A stretch of DNA of 11,429 nt from Spirochaeta sp. (GTDB lineage Bacteria; Spirochaetota; Spirochaetia; DSM-27196; Alkalispirochaetaceae): positions 1-11,429 of the forward strand of contig JAQIBO010000480.1 of assembly GCA_027859055.1 (NCBI GenBank), given 5' to 3'. Made by a program: the position numbers and the translations under genes. Positions 6,159 through 11,429 of this stretch are shown here, in pieces. Below the pieces are notes generated by a model. That model was given only the letters and a program-made list of their open reading frames with translations, was not told the origin of the DNA and searched no databases. Position 1 is the first letter of the stretch. Every line of letters begins with the position of its first letter.

Positions 6159-6281
6159 ATGGAAACGAGAGTTCGGTCCCGACGGGACCCCGGCGTGGTG
6201 ATGCAGGAGGTACTGGGTGCGTTGTACGGCGTAGCGGTAATCGTCACATTGATATACTCCGCGTGGGCGTTGTATGCGTAG
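6159..6281 (+). CDS. Small one-helix membrane protein (40 aa)
   Basis: The short frame gives an Arg-rich N-terminus (METRVRSRRDP) followed by a hydrophobic segment from about residue 14 to 40 ending in IYSAWALYA. This fits a single-span membrane protein with the positive N-terminus inside. It is supported by TACAAT 6 nt before the ATG and by its place in a plus-strand run between two membrane protein genes. The frame is open from 6099, but the extra residues are unlike protein and read through the hairpin, so 6159 is preferred. Family and function are unknown; a chance ORF is possible. Confidence 0.5.
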   Translation: METRVRSRRDPGVVMQEVLGALYGVAVIVTLIYSAWALYA

Positions 6282-6301
6282 CCGCGCCGCCCCGTCTCTG
6301 G

Positions 6302-6307
6302 TAGCCT
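6302..6307 (+). promoter_or_regulatory. Putative leaderless -10 element of the trhA gene
   Basis: TAGCCT is followed by 6 nt and the ATG at 6314. The same hexamer at the same distance precedes typA. There is no good -35 and no Shine-Dalgarno, so confidence for this single site is low. Confidence 0.3.
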
Positions 6308-6313
6308 CACCGA

Positions 6314-6961
6314 ATGAATTGGCTTGAGCGACACGTCACCCTTCACTCTCACGACACCCCCCGCGAAGAACTCGCCAACGGGTTAACGCATCTTCTCGGT
6401 GCGGTTCTTGCGGTTGCCGGTACGGTCGCCCTGCTTCTGAAGCCGGCTCTCGTCCCGGTCCGGGTTGCAAACGGCGTGTTCGGGGGATCGATGGTCCTCC
6501 TGTTCACTGCGTCGACGCTGTACCACCTCAGCCCCGCCGGTTCAAACTGGAAACGGCTTTTCCGTTTGATGGATCACCTCTCCATTTTTATGCTGATTGC
6601 GGGTACGTACACGCCGATCATGACGGTGATCGGACAGCCGTGGTCGTACTGGACGCTGGCAACCGTCTGGGCGCTGGCGATCACCGGAATGACGCTGAAA
6701 GTTTTGCTCTGGGAAAAATTCAAGGTGTGGCAAGTGGTCTTTTTCCTGGCGATGGGGTGGCTGGCGGTGATCCGGATCGGCACGATCGTGCAAGTTCTTC
6801 CGGCGGAGTTTTTCTGGCTCCTGCTGACCGGCGGTGTTGTGTACAGCCTGGGGACAATCGTATACGCGCTGAAACAGGTGCCCTACTACCATGCGGTCTG
6901 GCACCTGTTTGTCCTGGGCGGTGCGGGGTCGTTTTTCCGGGGCGTCTACGCCTACCTGTAG
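6314..6961 (+). CDS. trhA: TrhA / hemolysin III family membrane protein
   Basis: A 215-residue seven-helix membrane protein of the bacterial PAQR-like family, historically named hemolysin III (YqfA/TrhA). Members have been linked to membrane-fluidity homeostasis, and a true toxin role is doubtful. Family residues are all visible: E18/E19 with N22 and H26 in EELANGLTH, Ser67 and His71 in STLYH, Asp87-His88 in MDH, and His193/His197 in YYHAVWH. These are the putative metal-binding Ser/Asp/His set of the fold. Length is normal. There is no Shine-Dalgarno; TAGCCT lies 6 nt before the ATG. It is the last gene of the plus-strand run and ends 17 nt before the convergent fabH stop. Confidence 0.95.
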   Translation: MNWLERHVTLHSHDTPREELANGLTHLLGAVLAVAGTVALLLKPALVPVRVANGVFGGSMVLLFTASTLYHLSPAGSNWKRLFRLMDHLSIFMLIAGTYTPIMTVIGQPWSYWTLATVWALAITGMTLKVLLWEKFKVWQVVFFLAMGWLAVIRIGTIVQVLPAEFFWLLLTGGVVYSLGTIVYALKQVPYYHAVWHLFVLGGAGSFFRGVYAYL

Positions 6962-6978
6962 ATTTCCGACAGCAGAAG

Positions 6979-7968
6979 CTACCAGCGCAGCAGATTACCA
7001 CCGTATGAGAGTCCCGCCCCGAATCCAACGGTCAAAACGCGCTGTCCCGTTTTTAGCAGATCCTGATCGATCATTTCCTTGATCGCCAGCGGTATGGACG
7101 CGGCTGACGTATTCGCGTAACGGTCCAGGTTGGTAAAAAAGAGGTCCATGGGTAGTTTGAGTCGTTTTGCCGCGGCTTCGATAATCCGGATATTCGCCTG
7201 GTGCGGCACGATCCAGTCCAGTTCCCGGGGTTCAATCTGTTCTTTGTCGCACAGCGCCTGAATCGTTCGAACCACCGCGTCAACGGCGAAGAGGTACACC
7301 GCCCGTCCGTCCATATAGATCTGCATATCCGCGGCGGTATGAACCGCCGGATCAAAGGGCGTCCGACTGCCACCGACGTGCCGGATCAGCGCGGCGTCGC
7401 CGCTTCCCTTTGACTTGAGCCACGAATGCAGCACCCGCGTCCCTGAGCCGTTCTCTTCACCAGCCTCAAAGACCGCCGCGCCGGCGCCGTCGCCGAAGAG
7501 GACGCAACTGTTCCGGTCGTCCCAGTTGGTGATTTTTGTCAGCGTTTCGGCCGCAATAAGAAGCACCGTGGCGGCTGAACCGGCCTCTACCAGGGAGCGC
7601 GCCAGCTCCAGGCCGTAGGCGAACCCGGTGCACCCGGCGGAGATATCGAAGGCGCCGGCGTTCACGCACCCGAGTCGATCCTGAATGATCGACGCCGTGG
7701 AGGGAAAGTTCGGGTAGTCGGTGGTTGAACTCGCAACAATCACCATGTCAACAGTCTCCGGGCCAATGCCGCGTCGTTCCAGCGCAGCGCGTCCCGCCGC
7801 AATTCCAAGGTCGCTGGCCGCCTGGTCCGGCGCCGCGATGCGGCGCTCGCGAATACCGGTATGGGATTGGATCCATTCGTCGGAGGTGTCGACCGATTGG
7901 GCAAGTTCGTCGTTGGTGACCCGTCGTTCAGGAACATACGCCCCGAAGGCGGAAATCGTTGCGTGCAT
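6979..7968 (-). CDS. fabH: 3-oxoacyl-ACP synthase III (KAS III)
   Basis: KAS III condenses an acyl-CoA, usually acetyl-CoA, with malonyl-ACP to begin fatty-acid synthesis in the cytoplasm. The 329-residue protein has the full thiolase-fold triad: Cys113 in DISAGCTGFAYGL, His256 in VPHQANIRI and Asn286 in YANTSAAS. The C-terminal GFGAGLSYGG is also typical. Length and architecture are normal. No acyl carrier or other fab genes are next to it, so a stand-alone or second KAS III with different primer preference is possible. The ATG at 7968 has no Shine-Dalgarno. It is preceded by TTGACC-18 nt-TACACT-6 nt, whose -35 overlaps the typA stop codon, so it can be transcribed separately as a leaderless message or read through from typA (32-nt gap). 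Confidence 0.95.
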   Translation of the reverse strand: MHATISAFGAYVPERRVTNDELAQSVDTSDEWIQSHTGIRERRIAAPDQAASDLGIAAGRAALERRGIGPETVDMVIVASSTTDYPNFPSTASIIQDRLGCVNAGAFDISAGCTGFAYGLELARSLVEAGSAATVLLIAAETLTKITNWDDRNSCVLFGDGAGAAVFEAGEENGSGTRVLHSWLKSKGSGDAALIRHVGGSRTPFDPAVHTAADMQIYMDGRAVYLFAVDAVVRTIQALCDKEQIEPRELDWIVPHQANIRIIEAAAKRLKLPMDLFFTNLDRYANTSAASIPLAIKEMIDQDLLKTGQRVLTVGFGAGLSYGGNLLRW

Positions 7969-7974
7969 GGTGAC

Positions 7975-8004
7975 AGTGTAAAAGCGGTGCTATTTATCGG
8001 TCAA
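7975..8004 (-). promoter_or_regulatory. Putative leaderless fabH promoter overlapping typA stop
   Basis: On the minus strand TTGACC (7999-8004, 5/6) is followed by 18 nt, TACACT (7975-7980, 4/6), 6 nt and the fabH ATG. The TGA within TTGACC is the typA stop codon. No Shine-Dalgarno lies before the ATG. Confidence 0.5.
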
Positions 8005-9842
8005 GGGCCGACAACGGTTGGCCGCCGGGTGTCACCTTTCCGCTTCACCGCGGGCAGGATTACTTTACGCATCCGGATCGACCTGGGTGTCACCTCCACC
8101 ATTTCATCGTCGCGGATAAACTGGATCGCCCGTTCAAGGGTCATCGCCAGCACCGGGGTGAGAACGACTGCGTCGTCTTTGCCGGAGGCGCGCATATTGG
8201 TAAGCTTTTTCGTCTTGCAGGGGTTCACGTTGAGGTCGTTATCGCGGTTATGTTCACCGACGATCATCCCCTCGTAGACCGAATCACCGGGGCGGATAAA
8301 CAGGGTGCCCCGCGGTTCCAGGTTGAACAACGCATACGGGACCGCCTCGCCGGGCCGGTCGGCGACAAGGGATCCGGTAAACCGTTCGGGAAAATCACCG
8401 CGGTATTCCTCGTATCCGAGCAGGGACGCATTGATGATTCCGGTGCCCCGCGTATCGGTCAGAAATTCGTCCCGATACCCGAGAAGTCCACGGGAGGGCA
8501 CGCTGAACTCCAGGCGCGCCCGGTTCCCCTTATGTGTCTCGTAACTGAGCATGCGTCCTTTTCGTTTGGAAAGCTTTTCCGTCACAACGCCGGTGAACGT
8601 TTCATCACACTCGAGAAACAGATGCTCGATCGGCTCCGTCGTTATGCCGTTCTCTTTCCGGAAGATCACCTGGGGGCGGCCGACGTTCAACTCAAAGCCC
8701 TCACGGCGCAGCGTCTCAAGAAGGATCACCATCTGAAACTCGCCCCGGCCTTTCACGATAAACCCCTCTTTGCTTTCCGTCTCTTCCACGCGAATCGACA
8801 CGTGCAGCATCGTTTCCTTTTCCAGCCGTTCGCGAATCTTACTCGACTGCAGGAATTTCCCCTCTCTTCCAAGGAGCGGCGACGTGTTCGGCGCGAAGTA
8901 CATCGAGACGGTGGGTTCATCCACGGTGAGGCGGGGAAGCGCCTTGGGAGCATTCCGGGAGCAGATCGTGTCTCCAATGTGGACATCCTCCACGCCGGCA
9001 AGCACGACGATATCTCCCGGCGCGGCGACGTCGGTGTCCGCCAGGGCGGGGCCCCGGTAGACCTGCAACCGCGAGACGTTCAGGGGCGTCTGGCGACCGT
9101 GATCACCGAGGCAGACAAGCGCCTCCCGGCTGCGGGCGCTCCCGTGAACGACCTTTCCCACGGCAAGGCGTCCGAGAAAGTCGGAGTACGACAGGTCGGA
9201 CACGAGCATCTGAAACGGCTCTACCGATTTGTACGCCGGAGGCGGCACCTCTTCTATGATCGTGTCCATCAGAACGTGGAGGTTTTCCGCGCTGTCCGTG
9301 AGGGAGCGTTTGGCGATACCCGCGCGCCCGTCGGCGTAGAGAACCGGGCACTCGAGCTGTTCTTCGTCGGCGTCGAGATCGATCAGCAGATCGTATATCT
9401 CGCTGAGCACCTCCGCGGGGCGCGCATCCTGGCGGTCTATCTTGTTAATGACGACGATCACGTGCAACGCGGCGCGCAGCGCCTTGTCCAGCACGAAACG
9501 CGTCTGCGGCAGAGGACCCTCGGAGGCGTCCACCAGGAGAATGACCCCGTCCACCATGGAGAGCGCCCGCTCCACCTCGCCGCCGAAGTCGGCGTGTCCC
9601 GGCGTATCGAGGATGTTGATCTTGACTCCGTTCCAGATAATCGCGCTGTTTTTTGCCGCGATCGTGATACCCCGCTCCCGCTCGAGGTCCATCGTGTCCA
9701 TGAGGCGCTCGGCGGTTTCCTGCCCCTCCCGGAACACGCCGGACTGGCGAAAGAGGGCGTCAACAAGGGTCGTTTTTCCGTGGTCTACGTGGGCAATAAT
9801 CGCTACGTTGCGCAGCGCGTCGTTGGTTGCGTCTTTGTGCAT
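8001..9842 (-). CDS. typA: Ribosome-associated GTPase TypA/BipA
   Basis: TypA is a translational GTPase of the EF-G/LepA type that binds the 70S ribosome and helps growth or 50S assembly under stress. The 613-residue length is standard. GTPase motifs are in order: AHVDHGKTT (17-25), the switch region with ERERGITI (54-61), DTPGH (79-83) and NKID (133-136). The G5 position reads YADGRAGIA where an S-A or S-G pair is usual. Domains II, III and V follow. The family-specific C-terminal domain is recognised by NVNPCKTKKLTNMRASG and the later MVEVTPRSIRMRK. There is no Shine-Dalgarno; TAGCCT lies 6 nt before the ATG. It is followed closely by fabH and preceded by a pentamer repeat. Confidence 0.97.
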   Translation of the reverse strand: MHKDATNDALRNVAIIAHVDHGKTTLVDALFRQSGVFREGQETAERLMDTMDLERERGITIAAKNSAIIWNGVKINILDTPGHADFGGEVERALSMVDGVILLVDASEGPLPQTRFVLDKALRAALHVIVVINKIDRQDARPAEVLSEIYDLLIDLDADEEQLECPVLYADGRAGIAKRSLTDSAENLHVLMDTIIEEVPPPAYKSVEPFQMLVSDLSYSDFLGRLAVGKVVHGSARSREALVCLGDHGRQTPLNVSRLQVYRGPALADTDVAAPGDIVVLAGVEDVHIGDTICSRNAPKALPRLTVDEPTVSMYFAPNTSPLLGREGKFLQSSKIRERLEKETMLHVSIRVEETESKEGFIVKGRGEFQMVILLETLRREGFELNVGRPQVIFRKENGITTEPIEHLFLECDETFTGVVTEKLSKRKGRMLSYETHKGNRARLEFSVPSRGLLGYRDEFLTDTRGTGIINASLLGYEEYRGDFPERFTGSLVADRPGEAVPYALFNLEPRGTLFIRPGDSVYEGMIVGEHNRDNDLNVNPCKTKKLTNMRASGKDDAVVLTPVLAMTLERAIQFIRDDEMVEVTPRSIRMRKVILPAVKRKGDTRRPTVVGP

Positions 9843-9848
9843 TGGCGG

Positions 9849-9854
9849 AGGCTA
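9849..9854 (-). promoter_or_regulatory. Putative leaderless -10 element of typA
   Basis: On the minus strand TAGCCT is followed by 6 nt and the typA ATG. The overlapping TATAGC two bases upstream is a closer match to TATAAT and would start transcription only a few bases before the ATG. No clear -35 and no Shine-Dalgarno. Confidence 0.35.
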
Positions 9855-9878
9855 TACCGGATTACGCCGGTTGGGATA

Positions 9879-9894
9879 GGGGCGCGTCCGCCCC
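9879..9894 (-). terminator. Short GC hairpin in the metZ-typA gap
   Basis: GGGGCG (9879-9884) pairs with CGCCCC (9889-9894) around a 4-nt loop. It lies downstream of metZ and directly beyond the pentamer repeat. Without a T-run it is only a possible weak terminator for metZ. Confidence 0.3.
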
Positions 9895-9924
9895 GGTGCG
9901 GCGCGGTGCGGTGCGGTGCAGTGC
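9895..9924. repeat. Six-unit pentanucleotide repeat (GGTGC)
   Basis: Six consecutive 5-bp units read GGTGC, GGCGC, GGTGC, GGTGC, GGTGC and AGTGC on the plus strand: four perfect copies and two with one change. It lies wholly in the gap between the metZ stop (9929) and typA, about 40 nt upstream of the typA -10 element. Confidence 0.85.
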
Positions 9925-9928
9925 CGGT

Positions 9929-11125
9929 TCACCCAAGCGCCTGAGAGATATCCTCCCACAGGTCTTCCGGGTCTTCAAGGCCCACCGAAAGGCGCACAAG
10001 CGAGGGCGTGATCCCCAGGCGTGTCTTGAGTTCCGGCGGCAATTTGCTGTGGGTGGTACTATACGGGTGAGTTGCGATCGTGCGGGTATCTCCAAGATTC
10101 ACCGACCGGGAAATGATCTGCAGGCGATCCATGAACGCCATCGCGGAGTCTGCGGCATCGCCCACTTCCACGGTGAGGAGCGCCCCGGGGAGGCGCATCT
10201 GTCTTTTCGCGAGGTCAAACTGCGGGTAGGTTTCCAGTCCGGGGTATTTGACCGCACCGATTCCGCCGGAGCGGGCGTCGGAGTGGGCACCGGCACCGGC
10301 CAGATCCTGCAGCCGCTCCGCGAGGATCTGCGCGGTGGCGCTGTGCTTTTCCATGCGGATTGTGAGGGTTTCCAGACTGCGCGACAGGATCCAGGCGTTG
10401 AACGCGGACATGGTGGGGCCGGTTGTGCGGTAGAACGGCATGATCCGCTCCATGATCTCCGCCGAGGTCGCCACCGCCCCGCCAAGGACGCGCCCCTGGC
10501 CGTCGATAAACTTGGTGGCCGAATGCACGACGATGTCCGCCCCCATCTCCGCCGGTCGCTGCAGCGCCGGCGTGGCAAAACAGTTGTCGACGTTGAGAAG
10601 GATACCGCGCTGGTGCGCAATTCCGGCCAACGCGGCGATATCCACCGTCTCAAGGCCGGGGTTACTGGGCGTCTCAAGAACGAACATCCGGGTGGTGTCA
10701 CGACAGGCGCGCTCCCACGCATCAAGATCGGTCAGATCTACCAGGGTGGTCTCGATTCCCCAGCGCGGCAGAAACTCTTTCATCATGCTGAGGGTTGACC
10801 CGAAGACCTGGTAACTGGCGACGACGTGATCCCCGGCGCGGAGGAGCCCGAGAACGCTGGTAAAGATCGCACGCATGCCGCTGGCGGTGGCGATCGCCGT
10901 TTCTGTGCCTTCAAGGTGTGCGATTCTGGCGGCGAATTCGTCGGTATTGGGGTTGTCAAAGCGGCCGTAGAGGGGGTGATCGAGCTCTCCGCTGAACGCG
11001 GCGGCGGCGTCTCCGGCGGTGTCAAAAACGTATCCGCTGGTCGCGTAAATCGGAACCGCGTGCTCACCGTAGCCGGAGCGGTCGGCCTGAAGCCGAATCG
11101 CCGCCGTATCGGGCCGCATCTTCAC
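9929..11125 (-). CDS. metZ: O-succinylhomoserine sulfhydrylase
   Basis: MetZ is a PLP enzyme that makes homocysteine directly from O-succinylhomoserine and sulfide, in methionine synthesis. The 398-residue product belongs to the Cys/Met-metabolism PLP family: YGRFDNP (53-59), ATASGMRAIF (79-88), Asp180 in VDNCFATP, and the PLP lysine Lys205 in HSATKFIDGQGRVLGG, a signature characteristic of the MetZ branch. It is shorter than MetY (about 430). MetB or a gamma-lyase are less likely alternatives. The GTG start at 11125 is preferred over the ATG two codons later because GAGGTT (11131-11136) is 5 nt upstream and the GTGA overlaps the stop of the preceding DUF4395 gene, implying translational coupling. 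Confidence 0.9.
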   Translation of the reverse strand: MKMRPDTAAIRLQADRSGYGEHAVPIYATSGYVFDTAGDAAAAFSGELDHPLYGRFDNPNTDEFAARIAHLEGTETAIATASGMRAIFTSVLGLLRAGDHVVASYQVFGSTLSMMKEFLPRWGIETTLVDLTDLDAWERACRDTTRMFVLETPSNPGLETVDIAALAGIAHQRGILLNVDNCFATPALQRPAEMGADIVVHSATKFIDGQGRVLGGAVATSAEIMERIMPFYRTTGPTMSAFNAWILSRSLETLTIRMEKHSATAQILAERLQDLAGAGAHSDARSGGIGAVKYPGLETYPQFDLAKRQMRLPGALLTVEVGDAADSAMAFMDRLQIISRSVNLGDTRTIATHPYSTTHSKLPPELKTRLGITPSLVRLSVGLEDPEDLWEDISQALG

Positions 11126-11429
11126 CGGTCAACCTCAAACACTTTACGTTTCTGCAGCGGGGCGATGAAGGTGTTGTAGATGACACATCCCATACAGAAA
11201 TTCAGAACACATTCAAGCGCGGCAAACAGACCAAGCGTTGCCAGGACGATCACCGCGGGAATCGCAAGATCTACCGCGAACAGCACCTCCGCGGTGGCGG
11301 AAAACAGCAGCCCCACCCGCGCAGCAAACTGCTTTGGCGGAAAAAAGTTCTGCTTATCGGTAAACGGCAGGAGGCGGCGCAGGGCGTGGCGAGAGATGAA
11401 GGTGAAGAAGCTCAGGCGCGGATCAAAGA
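11122..11429 (-). CDS. DUF4395-family membrane protein (5' end beyond window)
   Basis: The last 101 residues are present; the start lies beyond the right edge, as the frame stays open to 11429. The internal GTG at 11316 is not the start. The visible part has a Pro/Arg/Phe-rich cytoplasmic-type stretch, then PPKQFAARVG, two hydrophobic helices, and a Cys-rich ECVLNFCMGC segment before a short basic tail. The PKxFAARVG and FCxGC pattern is the mark of DUF4395, a small integral membrane family of unknown biochemical function. From memory, members often lie near thioredoxin-like or sulfur-handling genes. Its stop overlaps the metZ start by 4 nt, which fits a sulfur-related role but does not prove it. 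Confidence 0.75.
   Translation of the reverse strand, partial: FDPRLSFFTFISRHALRRLLPFTDKQNFFPPKQFAARVGLLFSATAEVLFAVDLAIPAVIVLATLGLFAALECVLNFCMGCVIYNTFIAPLQKRKVFEVDR
11131..11136 (-). promoter_or_regulatory. metZ ribosome binding site within the DUF4395 gene
   Basis: GAGGTT on the minus strand ends 5 nt before the GTG at 11125 and 11 nt before the in-frame ATG at 11119. The spacing favours the GTG. Confidence 0.6.

Noticed and set aside
5139..6961. A specialised or defence island made of AEC, small membrane protein and TrhA
   Set aside because: No nuclease, sensor or toxin partner is present, and the two larger proteins are common housekeeping families; hemolysin III naming alone does not show toxin function.
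8250..9944. 564-residue open frame on the plus strand antisense to typA
   Set aside because: It is the mirror of a GC-rich typA frame, has Arg/His-rich shadow composition and no recognisable domain, while the minus strand encodes a complete TypA.
9827..10798. 323-residue plus-strand frame antisense to metZ
   Set aside because: It is a shadow of the metZ coding frame with Arg/Gly/His-rich composition, and it runs through the pentamer repeat.

Overview
The window looks like chromosomal core sequence from a diderm bacterium with moderately high GC (high 50s percent, judged by eye). A spirochaete is my best guess. Support comes from the exported barrel-like protein whose start resembles spirochaetal outer-membrane proteins, a TPR lipoprotein with a relaxed lipobox, and an N-terminally extended uracil phosphoribosyltransferase. 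No gene here is a decisive taxonomic marker. There are no mobile elements, phage genes, CRISPR arrays, tRNAs or rRNAs.

Layout. Left end (1-734): a small unrecognised helical protein on the minus strand, then a gap with divergent promoters. Adenylate kinase (735-1364, plus) overlaps, tail to tail, a minus-strand pair made of an extended UPRTase (2388-3488) and a TPR lipoprotein (1354-2391), coupled by a GTGA stop/start overlap. Behind that pair is an exported barrel-like protein (3572-4375, minus). From 4376 to 4511 a divergent promoter region separates it from a plus-strand run: exported DUF4168 protein (4512-5003), AEC-family permease (5139-6098), a 40-residue one-helix membrane protein (6159-6281) and a TrhA/hemolysin III protein (6314-6961). 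The right third is on the minus strand, in transcription order: DUF4395 membrane protein (cut by the window edge), metZ (9929-11125), typA (8001-9842) and a fabH paralogue (6979-7968).

Functionally this is housekeeping: nucleotide balance (adk, UPRTase), methionine/sulfur metabolism (metZ with DUF4395), ribosome-associated stress GTPase (typA), fatty-acid initiation (fabH) and envelope proteins.

The most notable signal is about gene expression. Eight gene starts have no Shine-Dalgarno sequence, and seven of them have a TANNNT -10-like hexamer exactly 6 or 7 nt before the start codon. Three also have a spaced -35-like element (4512: TTGACA-18-TACGTT; fabH: TTGACC-18-TACACT; 203-535: TTGCCG-17-TACTGT). 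This places transcription starts at or next to the A of ATG and implies leaderless mRNAs. The genes that do have a Shine-Dalgarno (adk, the barrel protein, the coupled metZ and, weakly, the TPR gene) lack this arrangement, so two initiation modes seem to coexist. I found no new defence, mobile or biosynthetic system.
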